DNA of 64,000 nt, taken from the NCBI GenBank assembly GCA_014281115.1, contig JACONQ010000017.1:1736001-1800000 (forward strand). The letters run 5' to 3'. The position numbers and the translations under genes are program-made. The notes beneath the pieces are model-generated. The model saw only the letters and a list, made by a program, of their open reading frames with translations. It was not told the DNA's origin and did not search any database. This DNA is from Laburnicola sp. R22_1 (lineage: Eukaryota; Ascomycota; Dothideomycetes; Pleosporales; Didymosphaeriaceae). Positions 1 to 9,909 of the stretch are shown in pieces. The first letter of the stretch is position 1. Every line of letters starts with the position of its first letter.

Positions 1-84
1 CTCTTCACCTCGCACCTTCGACCGTTTCCCTCTTTTTGCCACACTGATTTCAGTTTCCAACTCAACAGGCTTGCGAGGGAAAAA

Positions 85-1812
85 ATGGACATACTGTCTC
101 AAGAATTAATCGATCTCATCAGCAGTCATCTTGCCAAAGATGATCTCAAAAATACGCTTTTGGTCTCTCGAAAGTTTCAATACTCAGCTGAACAGCAATC
201 TGGAACATTTGAATCAATCACGCTCACCGCCAATGAAGAATCGGCAAGGAACTTTCTCTCCATCTACAGCACTCATCGGTTTCGCTTCCTGAAAAAGGTG
301 GTATTTGAGACGACTGTTGGTTCCGACGACCCGTGGGACGAAGAACTCGCTGAACATGAATGCCGTGATACTGCGGCCGAACTGCGAGTGATGGATGAAG
401 AATTTACGAATCAAATTCATTTCTTGTTCACAACACTCAACACGTTGGACAAGACCATCGATGCCCTGCACAACACGTCTAAAAGATTACACTTGGAGAT
501 ATTCACGCCCATGCGACAGCTTTTCATTTGCTATCATCGCAAATTCTGCAGCTGGCGTATACATCTACTATCGCCGTCTACACTTCCGAATCTTCCGATT
601 GTGCAGTTCCTCGAATTCGTCGAGTGCACAAACAATTACCCTGGTTTGGAGGGCCCATTTGCGCGGAAGGTCGACCATCGCGTCATACTTGATCTGGCCA
701 TCAAATGTCCAAACTTGGAGAAATTGTACTGCTCGGCTGTGGGCAATGAATGGGCACCCAACTTCGTCTCGCAAGGCATGACCGAGACCTGTCAAGACCA
801 CCCTGGTCCTCGTCGCGATTCGCGTCATGACTTTGGTAGACCTTTACTGGAAAATGAAGGCCTTCTTCCTCCTAATTTGCGCGATGTGAGGCTTAATTTC
901 CTCTGCAGGCCTTATTGGGCGGTGTCTCGAGACGACCGACTCGCTTTACCAGACCTTGTAAAGCCTGCCCTTTTCGACCCTCTCAGTTCCAGTCTTCGTA
1001 TTCTTTCTATCCAGCTACGCAAAATGAATCTGCAAATCATGGCTGACAAGACCCTGTTCTGGCCTGCCGATAGCAGTGAGGCAGTCCCTTCTTGGCCCAA
1101 CATGGAGAGCATGAACATCAAGTTCTATATCGCACATCCTTCGGGTTCTTGGTATTTCGAGCCTCCTATACCAAACTCAGACATGCCGAGCCAGGGATTT
1201 GACATCACGGATGAACATTACCCGCCGTTTCAGCCCACTGAGCAAGACATGGAGAACGACCGGGACAGAGACATTGAGTATTTCAATTGGGATCGATGCG
1301 AGAATTTCACCTGCTGCCACGTCCGCGTCCGACCTAACGACAAAGAGCTCACCCCTTTCTTATCCTCGTTTGCGAAGGCAGCTGCACGTATGCATTCGCT
1401 GAGAGAGTTCGCCATCTGGGCCCCAATAAAGTTTGAACAGCCAGAAGAACTTCCAGGATACGAGGACTTCGATTACACAACAGTGTCCAAATATGTTGGT
1501 CCGCAACATCATCCCGAGCTTGCATGGGGTATCGCGTATGCGGCTCCCGGCGAACAAGACTTTACCGTGTACCCGAAAGGAGATTGTTCCCCGAATCGCC
1601 GCATCTGGTGGAGAGTCGGGGCTTGGCGGCCAGACCCGGAGTTCCATGGGCTTTTTGAGAATGTTGGATGTAAAGAGCATGACGGGAGGCTGGTGGAATA
1701 TTGGAATGATGAGGATGGGGTGTGTAAGTATCCTGAGAGGAGCTGTGGGAATGGATTGGGATATCGGAGTTGGTTCACTGAGTGGGAAGACAGGAGGTGG
1801 GGAAGGTTTTAA
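85..1812 (+). CDS. F-box domain protein (fungal expanded family)
   Basis: Intact intronless frame of 575 codons with a normal codon pattern; it is the only convincing functional gene in the window. Residues 2-40 (DILSQELIDLISSHL, then a KNTLLVSRKF stretch) fit the N-terminal F-box, the helical motif that docks Skp1 in SCF ubiquitin ligases. The rest (about residues 60-575) has no obvious WD40 or leucine-rich repeats. It is rich in acidic and aromatic residues, with a Trp- and Gly-rich C-terminus (WWRVGAWRPDPEF near residue 515). Such F-box proteins with unrecognised C-terminal regions are a large lineage-specific family in Pezizomycotina, and substrates are mostly unknown. The ATG at 85 is preceded by an A-rich leader (GGGAAAAA), which suits a fungal start. 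The stop lies about 200 bp before a fold-back element and 1.3 kb before the AT-rich block. The F-box call is firm; the substrate role is only inferred from the family. Confidence 0.85.
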   Translation: MDILSQELIDLISSHLAKDDLKNTLLVSRKFQYSAEQQSGTFESITLTANEESARNFLSIYSTHRFRFLKKVVFETTVGSDDPWDEELAEHECRDTAAELRVMDEEFTNQIHFLFTTLNTLDKTIDALHNTSKRLHLEIFTPMRQLFICYHRKFCSWRIHLLSPSTLPNLPIVQFLEFVECTNNYPGLEGPFARKVDHRVILDLAIKCPNLEKLYCSAVGNEWAPNFVSQGMTETCQDHPGPRRDSRHDFGRPLLENEGLLPPNLRDVRLNFLCRPYWAVSRDDRLALPDLVKPALFDPLSSSLRILSIQLRKMNLQIMADKTLFWPADSSEAVPSWPNMESMNIKFYIAHPSGSWYFEPPIPNSDMPSQGFDITDEHYPPFQPTEQDMENDRDRDIEYFNWDRCENFTCCHVRVRPNDKELTPFLSSFAKAAARMHSLREFAIWAPIKFEQPEELPGYEDFDYTTVSKYVGPQHHPELAWGIAYAAPGEQDFTVYPKGDCSPNRRIWWRVGAWRPDPEFHGLFENVGCKEHDGRLVEYWNDEDGVCKYPERSCGNGLGYRSWFTEWEDRRWGRF

Positions 1813-2011
1813 GCACCCCGCACGACAACTGCGAAACCATATACACTGATGCATAGGTCCATGAACCACAACTCTGACTGCTTCGCTTGTTTTGACGTCA
1901 CTTGTCTCCCTGCTCATATTTCTTCACGCTTGTTCTCAGAGGCGATGTATGGCCCCGGGGTCTACACAAAGGCACATGGTACATGCGGAAGTAATTATTC
2001 TGGGCGAAGTA
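1813..2011. other. 3' flank of the F-box gene
   Basis: Balanced-composition DNA between the F-box stop codon and the fold-back element. It should hold the 3' UTR and terminator. I see no convincing gene; short frames here run into the element and look fortuitous. Confidence 0.5.
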
Positions 2012-2683
2012 CTGTGTCCGTGCACTCAACGCCCGGATTCAGTCAACGCCCGCCTTTTACTAGGAAAATCAAAGAAAATAAGCAACTTCACAGCTATATA
2101 ACTCTTTAGCTACTTTTTCTTTTTAAAAGCTTTCTTAATTAAAGTTATAGAGAAAGACTATCTCTATAACTCTAGAATTTTGATTTTCTAATAATAATTA
2201 ATTTTAAGAAAAAAGTATAAAAGTACTAAAACTTAAGTCTCTAAATTTAAAAATAATTTTTTTAGAAGTAAAGTATGCTATTTAGAATATAGTTTATATT
2301 AAGTTCTTTCTAATAAAACTATTAACTAGAAAGTTATATTAAATTAGGAAAGATAATCTATCTTCTTAAGTAGTCCTTTATAAAAAAAAGTCTTAATATA
2401 AACTATATTCTAAACAGCATACTTTACTTCTAAAAAAATTTATTTTTAAATTTAGAGACTTAAGTTTTAGTACTTTTATACTTTTTCTTAAAATTAATTA
2501 TTATTAGAAAACCAAAATTCTAGAGTTATAGAGATAGTCTTTCTCTATAACTTTAATTAAGAAAGCTTTTAAAAAGAAAAAGTAGCTAAAGAGTTATATA
2601 GCTGTGAAGTTGCTTATTTTCTTTGATTTTCCTAGTAAAAGGCGGGCGTTGACTGAATCCGGGCGTTGAGTGCACGGACACAG
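2012..2683. mobile_element. Fold-back / MITE with 292-bp terminal inverted repeats and TA target duplication
   Basis: The arms 2012-2303 and 2392-2683 are reverse complements over their full 292 bp. They differ only by a few substitutions and two compensating one-base indels. An 88-bp loop (2304-2391) separates them. The outer 60 bp or so are GC-balanced (starting CTGTGTCCGTGCACTC) and the inner parts very AT-rich. TA dinucleotides flank both ends (2010-2011 and 2684-2685), as in Tc1/mariner-type insertion. No transposase is encoded, so it would depend on one supplied in trans. The near identity of the arms implies recent insertion or arm homogenisation. It lies between the F-box gene and a balanced-composition stretch, outside the RIP-mutated block. 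Confidence 0.9.
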
Positions 2684-2685
2684 TA

Positions 2686-3115
2686 GCAGGGCTCCGCTCC
2701 AACGTTGATTACTCGGGCATGACTTCAGATGCCCTTTCAATCTGGTAGCAGAGAACTGAGCTTCCGTCGTTGCGTTGGCATTGGTTCAGGAGGTGAAAGC
2801 AAGGGTCACGGAAGCGCGGTCGATCTGTCATGCACGGACCCACCGTGTGACGTGAAGCCTAGCGGTGGCGTCCCGCCGACATCCTCACTGCCCATAGTCT
2901 CCCGCCCGACATCGAAGTACTCTCACCCGCGGTCTACGCGACATTCTTAATCCTCCTCCTGATCCCTCCACCGCCCACACGCACGCCGAATTCGATAGCA
3001 CGAGAATGTGGATAGTGACGCCAAGGCAAGGGCACTGGGATTGATAGGGAGGGTGGAGAAGACGGAGGGAAGGTCGGCGTCGGTCTTAGGGACACCCCAC
3101 TAATCCCACCAGACG
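2686..3115. other. Balanced-composition intergenic DNA
   Basis: Normal GC content with CpA and TpG present. A 73-codon frame at 2729-2950 on the plus strand lacks recognisable domains and is probably fortuitous. The stretch ends at the sharp change to AT-rich DNA near 3115. Confidence 0.5.
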
Positions 3116-3298
3116 TAGATAGGGTATTTATCTATAGAAAGTAACTTATTAGCAGCCCGCGGCTATAGCAAATTAACTATAACTATAACTAATAGGTGTA
3201 ATAGCTAATAAAGTAAAAGATATTACTATTAGTAGTAACTAATAGCGTATTTTGCTTATATATATTGCTGCTATTAGCTAAGCAAGCAAGCGAACTAA

Positions 3299-3480
3299 CT
3301 GGTGCTCTACCTGTTATCGAAGATGCAGATAGTGAGGGCTTCCCCTTTATCTAGGGCGGGCAGCTTAACGAGCGTATTGTAGTCCGGGTAGTGGGGATAG
3401 CGCACTACAAGCGTTGGAACGCGGCCTTAGTAGCAAAGTAGTAGGGTAGGGCGCAGTTTAGTAGTAGATATAAGAGGTGC
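3299..3480 (+). pseudogene. Less-mutated coding-like fragment, unidentified
   Basis: A short stretch retaining GC reads in one plus-strand frame with few stops, for example GALPVIEDADSEGFPF and NERIVVRVVGIAHYKRWNAA. I do not recognise the family. It is probably a fragment of a transposon or captured gene at the edge of the AT-rich block. Flanking DNA at 3116-3298 and 3481-3630 shows nothing further. Confidence 0.3.
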
Positions 3481-3629
3481 TCTACATCACTCTTAGCTAT
3501 ATTATAATTACCTTCTATTATCTCTAAATTTCTGTGCTATCTAATTATAAGCCTTCTTTTAATAAGTATAGACTATTTACTACTAGCTCTACTAGAAGAA
3601 CACTATAATTAGGGTAGGCTAGCAAATAG

Positions 3630-4040
3630 ATATAGATTAGGTTAGGATTAGAATCTTACGTAAGTAGGATTAGGTTAGGGTTAGAGTCTTACGTAATCTA
3701 ATCTAACCCTAACTTAACCCTACTTATATAAGACCTTAACTCTAACCTAACCTAGATTATATAAGACTCTACTCTAATCTAACCCTAGGATATCTATTTA
3801 GTCTATAATAAATAGCTATTATAATTAATTAAAAATATATTTTAAATAATATTAAGTTAAGTTAAATTAAGCTAGGGTTTTATATAATTAGGCTAGAGTC
3901 TTATATAATTAAGTTAGGTTAGGTTAGGTTAGGTTTAGGGTCTTATATAATTAATCTAACCTATACCTAAGGTCTATGCGACTCTAATCTAATCCTATAC
4001 CTAAGCTAGATACTCTAAATCTATTTACTAGCCTAAGTAA
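3630..4040. repeat. Degenerate telomere-like repeats in inverted arrangement
   Basis: Clusters of TTAGG, TTAGGG and TTAGGTT (about 3635-3680 and 3900-3940) are followed by complementary CCTAA/CCCTAA clusters (about 3695-3790 and 3955-4010). They are separated by variants of TCTTACGTAA and TCTTATATAA. The outer part (3950-4035) is repeated in reverse complement at about 7180-7265. The units resemble the TTAGGG telomere repeat but are irregular and mixed with other words, so an origin from real telomere DNA is only possible. Confidence 0.6.
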
Positions 4041-4991
4041 GGGTATAAAAATTATACTCTTTGCTTTAGCTATTACTTAGCTTGTTACTAGAGATATAGA
4101 CTAATTGTTACTATCTAGATATAGCTTAAGTGCTACCTAGCATTAGTTTTTGCTATACTATTAAACGTAGAGGAAATAACTAGAACCTAGCTATATTTAT
4201 TAATAGTTTAGATAGATATTAGGAGTGTATATAAAAAGTAATATATAGATAATAGACTATAGTGCTTTCTTACCTTTTTGTAAGGCTTTTAATACGTAGA
4301 TAGTAGTTAGAGTAGGTAAGGTTTAGATAATAAAAAATAAATAGTTAAAGAAGGTAGCTAAGCTAAAGGTAATAGCCTTAGCAAAAATAAAGCTGCATAT
4401 AACTAGGAAAGTATAGCTAAGTATTAAGTTCTCTAAATAGGCCTCTTTATTTATACTTAGAGGCTATATAGGTCTAGTTTTAGACCTTCTAATATATACT
4501 TAGGCTTAGATTAGAGGTCTCTTAAAGTAGCTTACCCCTAGCTTAGGTTAAAGCAGCGACTACTTAGGCTAGCAACTATAACTAGAACTAGTTCTATAAG
4601 AGAAGTTTGCCTATCTCTATAGATAATTAGGATATTTAGTCTTTTACCCCTACTATTATATTTACTATATAATAGTAAGCTTACCTATTACTATTAGGGC
4701 TAACTTTACTACTTTAATCTAAGTAGCGTAATATAATTATACTTATTTATTTATACTAGTATAATATTTTGTCGCGAAAATAAGGCTCTATAGTTATGTG
4801 CTTAGAGCTTATGTAATATTCCTAAGCTTAGCTAAAATAGCTAAGAGCTTATCTATATATTAGCCTTAACAGCCTTCTTTTCTTATATAGCTTTAATTTA
4901 TATTTAGCTCCTTAAATTACTAATTCTAGCTTATTTCCTTTCTATAGTTATAAGTCTAGCGCTTTAGAACTATAGAACAATTCTCTCTATA
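4041..4991. other. RIP-mutated DNA, no recognisable gene
   Basis: AT-rich sequence between the telomere-like repeats and the first pogo element. Stops are dense in all frames and I recognise no domain. It may be the interior of an element bounded by the inverted telomere-like ends at 3950-4035 and 7180-7265. Confidence 0.4.
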
Positions 4992-4993
4992 TA

Positions 4994-6857
4994 ACGTGGT
5001 TTACTAGCGAGTAACCCACACTAGTGAGCGCGCCACCTTTGCTAAGACCTCACTATCACTAATAATACCATTATAATACAATCACCTACTATGTCTTCTA
5101 AGCCATCTAATAAAGCTTAGTTACTTATTGCTATTAGAGCTATTAAACAAGACCTAAATCTTATAGAGCGAGCAGTAGCAGGGCTGTATAACGTTAATCG
5201 CAGAACGCTTAATTAAAGACGCAACAGAACGACTACACGACGCGATAACTCACCTAAATTAAAGAATTTTACTCTCCTTGAGGAGGAGGCGCTTGTTAAT
5301 TGTATAATTAAGCTGGACACGCGTGGATTCCCTCCTACAAAGCTTATAATCCGCACAATAGCTAATTTACTACGTTTATAGAGAGGAAAGCCACCTATTA
5401 GTATTAACTAGATAGACAGGTTTATTAAGCGCAGATGTGAAGTTAAAACGCGTTAGTCTTAGTTATACGATAACTAGAGGGCATAATAGGAAGATCCTAA
5501 GGTTATAAATGCGTAGTTTAAGCTTGTAGAGGGCATTAAAGTTAAGTACGGTATTACGGATAAGGATACCTACAACTTTGATGAATTAGGCTTCCTGATA
5601 GGGGTTATAGGGTCTTAGCTTGTGGTTACAGCATTAGAGAGGCGTGCGAAACCCAAATTAATATAGCTAGGCGACTGCTAGTGGATTATGGTAATCTAGA
5701 GTATCTGCGCTACTAGATGGGCAAGCCCTCCCTTTATTATCTACGCCGGCAAGTGTCACATCTCTACCTGGTACGAAGACGTGTTAATTCCTGACGATTG
5801 GGTAATCGCTGTTAGCGAGAATAGCTGGACAAATAATAAGCTTAGTATCGCGTAGTTAAAACACTTTAACGCGCATATAAAGGGACGCGCTAAAGGAACC
5901 TATTAGCTGCTAGTTATTAACAGCTATAAGAGCTATAACTTAATTAAGTTCTAGGATTACTATAAGGAATATAAGATTATTACTCTCTATATGCTACCAT
6001 ATTTGTTACACCTGCTGCAGCTATTAGATGTGGGCTATTTCTCCCCACTAAAGAAGGCATATAGTGCTGAGATCTTAGGCTTGGCGCGTTAGCTAATAAC
6101 CTACATTACAAAGATTAAGTTTCTCCTAGCCTTTAAAACTGCGTTTTTGAAGGTTTTCTCTGCAGAGACAATTAAGGGTGGTTTTTGCGGTGCTAGGCTA
6201 GTCCTATTAAATCTAAAAAAAATGTTGCAGCACCTTAACATCCGCATCCGTACACCTAGTCTGCCTATTAAAGAGCCTACTATCTAGGAGTCTAAAACAC
6301 CAAGTAACCTACGCGAATTTAAGGCGCAATTAACACTAGTTCGCAAGAGAATTAGAGATCACTTTAATTTATCACTAACTTTAACTATGCAGGTGCTTAA
6401 GAAGCTTAAAAAAGGCGCTCTAAGTGTAATACATAGTTAGGTACTAGTGTTAAATAAAATTGCAGGCCTTTGCAAGATAATTAAGGAGACTATAAGGTAA
6501 AAATCGCGTAAAAGGAGGTATATCCAGTATTAGGGATCACTTATAGTAGTAGAGAGATCTTAGCTAGCCACTTCTAAGGACGCTAGTGGACAAAAGAAGG
6601 GTAAATAGTTATTAGGTACTAGTCGCGCTACAATAGGGCCATTAACTTAACGGCGTTATAGTATCTATAGGCAACCTGGACATAATGCGCAAACCTGCCA
6701 GGGAGTTAAAGAGGAAGAATCTAAATTAGATGCATTAACTTAGTATATATTTTTAAGTAGTGTTGCGATGCAGTCTAATAATAAATAAAATGGTTTGGTG
6801 GAGTCTTAGCAAAGGTGGCGCGCTCACTAATGTGAGTCACTCGCTGGTGAACCACGT
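4994..6857 (+). mobile_element. pogo/Fot1-like DNA transposon, copy 1 (complete length, RIP-killed)
   Basis: Bounded by about 60-bp imperfect terminal inverted repeats starting ACGTGG (left 4994, right ending 6857) and by TA dinucleotides at 4992-4993 and 6858-6859. Length is 1864 bp. The TIR includes a shared GCGCGCCACCTTTGC block. One transposase relic fills the element. A second copy at 10841-13001 has the same reconstructed length, start offset (97 bp from the TIR end) and stop offset (69 bp from the other end). Confidence 0.92.
5091..6788 (+). pseudogene. pogo-like DDE transposase, RIP-inactivated
   Basis: Reads in one frame from ATG at 5091 to TAA at 6786-6788 (565 residues) with no net frameshift but about thirty internal TAG/TAA codons. 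Visible in order: an N-terminal helix-turn-helix/CENP-B-type DNA-binding region (AIRAIKQDLNLIERAV; later FPPTKLIIRTIANLL); the DDE core with YNFDELGF (first Asp kept), the second catalytic site reading LLVINSY where the family has Asp (Asp to Asn), and LQLLDVGYFSPLKKAY (third Asp kept); then a C-terminal zinc-knuckle-like RQPGHNAQTCQ whose first two Cys are now Tyr. The family cuts and pastes DNA at TA sites. All visible losses fit C-to-T or G-to-A change. It cannot make a working enzyme. Confidence 0.9.
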
Positions 6858-6859
6858 TA

Positions 6860-7180
6860 GTATATTTTACTAGAATCTTAATTTAGAACTCTAATTATTC
6901 TTATTCTTATTATTTTCTCTCTATCCTAAGCTTGTCTTATATAATAACAACCTTAAATTCTATCTTATTAACTACTTATTAGCTTATTAACTAAGTAAGC
7001 TAGCTAGACTAGTATATTTAATTCTAATTCCACACGTAAAATAAAGGAATATAGGACTAAGTTAATTCTAACACTAAAGATACGCTCTTAATTAAAGCTT
7101 AAAAGCCGTTTTAACTATAAATTCTAGAAAAACTAACTCTTTATAGTATAATAGGCTCGCCTAAGGAGCTTATTTACTAG
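6860..7180. other. RIP-mutated DNA, no recognisable gene
   Basis: AT-rich tract between pogo copy 1 and the second telomere-like cluster. No domain or RNA gene recognised. Confidence 0.4.
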
Positions 7181-7320
7181 GTATAGGCTAGTAAATGGAT
7201 TTAGAGTATCTAGCTTAGGTATAGAGTTAGGTTAGAGTTGTATAGACCCTAGGTATAGGTTAAGTTAGATTGCACAGACTCCTAGGTATAAGTTAGATTA
7301 GAATACCTATTAGGGTTGCG
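7180..7320. repeat. Degenerate telomere-like repeats, second cluster
   Basis: Contains variants of AGGTATAGGTTAAGTTAG and GAGTTAGGTTAGAG. It is the reverse complement of part of the 3950-4035 cluster, including the shared word GATTTAGAGTATCTAGCTTA. The two clusters bracket a segment of about 3.2 kb that now contains pogo copy 1. Confidence 0.55.
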
Positions 7321-9540
7321 TAACTTATATTATATAAAATTAATAGTAATAAGATTAGTAACTTTAGTTACTTTCTAAAGGTGTATAAAAAATAGATCTA
7401 AGTAAAAGTAAAATTATCACTATTTTACTATTAATATATATATTTATTATATCTTATTATTGCTAACGCTATAATAGCGCTAAGGCCTTAACTACTTTTA
7501 TAGTGGCTACCCCTAGTAAGAAGGAGTTAGTAGCTTACTATCTAAAACCTTAAAACCTTATATAGTTTTAATAGTCTCCTTATTAGCTAGTAGCTTATAT
7601 AAATTATCCCTCTTATTTAATAGCGTTATATTCTCTAAATTATCATCCTTTATATTAGGATCTAATAACTTTATAAATTACTTATTAGCTATTATAAACT
7701 TAATTATTATAATCTTTTAAATTATTTGAGTAGTAAGATTATATCTTTAATACCTAATTATATCTCTATTAGTGTTAAAGACGCGCTTAATACCTACTTA
7801 TAAAATTTGCACTACTAGAATATTCTTTATAACCTATATAAATTAGAGGTAAGATATTTAATAAACCTTCTACTACGCTAGTATATTAAACCTATTACTC
7901 TTTTTAACTATAGAAGTACTTAAGTATACTTCTCTTTTTATCTAAGTTAGGCCTAAGTTATAATTAATATCTAGTATAGCTAAACTTTAGCTAGAGGTAA
8001 AACAGCTACTAAACTATAAACTAGATAGTAAAGAAGGCTTTTAAAACTATTTACTACCTTATAACTATCTTAGGTTAGTATTTAAGACTAGAGTAGTATT
8101 TATAACTATTAGGCTATTATAGCGATTAAGATACTCTAGGAACTATTAGTAGTATATATACTTATTCTAGGTCTCCTATTTTATCCTATATAACTATTAG
8201 TATATAACTATAATAAATAGCTATAATTATAATACTTTATACGCTATAAGCTTTTATAAAGAATCTAATATTATTATATAGTTAAATAAGAAACTCTGCT
8301 TCTTATTTATTCTTAAGTAATACTTGCGCAACTTCTCTTATTCTATTTTAGCTATGGCCTATATAGCTTCTAGCTATTTAATATTGTTTAACTTTTTAAT
8401 AAGCTTATTATTTATCTTATTTAGAAAATTAAAGCGCTAGTTATATATAAGCTAGATATATAGGACTTAGAGTTTCTAGTTCTTACTTAGAAAGTCTATA
8501 GTCTTTTTAAACTTTTAGAGTATAGAGGTAATTAACTTAAAATATAACTATTTTAGGACTAATAGTTAAAGATTCTTAAAGTCTTTAAAGTCTGCCTCTA
8601 CAGTATTACTACAAGTAGAAGCGTTTAATCTCCTAGTTGTCTTTATTATAATTTCTTTTTCTAGCTATATATTAATATTTATCTAAAGCTTTAGTGCGCG
8701 CTTATATATATTATATATAGAGTTTTATCTTATTTAGACGTTTTAAATTATAGATAATTACTTCTTTAGTAGTGTGTTGCTCTATATTATAAGAAATTGC
8801 TTAAATTACTATAGTAACTAGTTAATTACAATATAAATAGTGTAGAGCTGCGCGCTAGTTAGTTTGTAATAACTTTCTATAATAACTTTCTATAATAACT
8901 TTCTATAATAACTTTCTATAATAACTTTTTATAATAATAGCTAATATATCTTATAAAAGAAATTTAGGATAGATATCTACGCATAAATTTTATATATATA
9001 TTGCTGCTATAGCATCTCTCTAGAGTTAAGATTAATAGACGCTAATAAGTTAAGGTAATAGATAATATCTTAAACTATTATTATTAATAACGTTTCTATT
9101 ACTTCTAAAATTTCTGTAAAGTAAATATAGCCATAGGCAAATCGTATAGGTAGACAAGGGGCACTTTTCCCTAGTAAAAAAAGCCCTTTAAAGGGGTTAA
9201 GGAAAAACTAATACTAGTGGCCTATTGTCTATCTAAAGCGTAAATTAAAATTTTCTACAAAGTTTTTCCTAAATTAGAAGATAGTAATATGCCTTAATTA
9301 ACTTTCTCGTCCTATAAGTTTAAATCTAAATAACATATTAAGACTAATTAATAACTAGTTAAAGATTTCTTAATTATTAGACGTACTTGCTAATAATAGC
9401 TTTCCTGTCCTATAAGTTTAATCTAATAACTTAGTTAAGACTAGCTTAAATAGTTAGAAATTTCTTAATTATTAGAGATACTAGCTTATTTAGGCTACTT
9501 TTCTTCTTATCTATAAAGATTAGTTTTTTAGTGTTTAAAA
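7321..9540. other. RIP-mutated DNA, unclassified
   Basis: About 2.2 kb of AT-rich DNA with stops in every frame. Some stretches read as decayed coding sequence but none is recognisable. A 13-bp tandem repeat lies at 8868-8935. Confidence 0.4.
8868..8935. repeat. 13-bp tandem repeat, about 5 units
   Basis: Unit AATAACTTTCTAT repeated head to tail; the last unit diverges to AATAACTTTTTAT. Confidence 0.9.
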
Positions 9541-9545
9541 ACTAG

Positions 9546-9715
9546 ATGGGAGAGAGGGCAAGATTTAAACTCGCTAAGGAGTCTAAGTTTTTGCTTATTA
9601 CTAGACTAAAATCCTCGCTTATAGTCTCTCACCACAGCGTAGATTTACTATCTAGACTTCTGCTATACTTAGACGGCCTTACGCCTGTATCCACTACGAT
9701 ACGCCTCTCTATCTT
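9546..9715 (-). other. Less-mutated island with tRNA-like features
   Basis: On the minus strand the island starts with AGAGAGG (near 9706-9712) and ends with CCTCTCT followed by CCCA (near 9546-9556), a perfect 7-bp stem. Near the 3' end is GCGAG-TTTAAAT-CTTGC, which looks like a T-arm and polymerase III B box after CG-to-TA change. Near the 5' end is TATCGTAGTGGATAC, similar to an A box. GTCTAAG and CTTAGAC could form an anticodon-type stem around a long insert. The spacing (about 165 nt) is too long for a normal tRNA unless there is a long intron. It could be a tRNA relic, a tRNA-derived SINE head, or chance. A 67-codon plus-strand frame over it shows no known domain. Confidence 0.25.
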
Positions 9716-9909
9716 AAACTATAAGGTTAATAATATAAGTAAAATATAGAATTGTATTCTCTTTTTAGTTCTAGGTAATATTCTCCTCTAATAGTTTATG
9801 CTAGACGCTTTAGGCTAGGGTGCTATTATTACTAGTATTATTATATATAATTACTAGAAGCTTCTACGCAGTTTCTATATTCTTAAGGATCTATAGTACC
9901 TTTAATACT

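Noticed and set aside
214..1917. Several overlapping frames on both strands inside the F-box gene
   Set aside because: They are shadows of the 575-residue F-box frame with no domains of their own.
1849..2109. Short plus-strand frames after the F-box gene
   Set aside because: They run into the left arm of the fold-back element and lack any recognisable domain.
2729..2950. 73-codon frame in balanced-composition DNA
   Set aside because: Low-complexity Ser/Pro/Gly-rich translation, no domain and no supporting context; probably chance.
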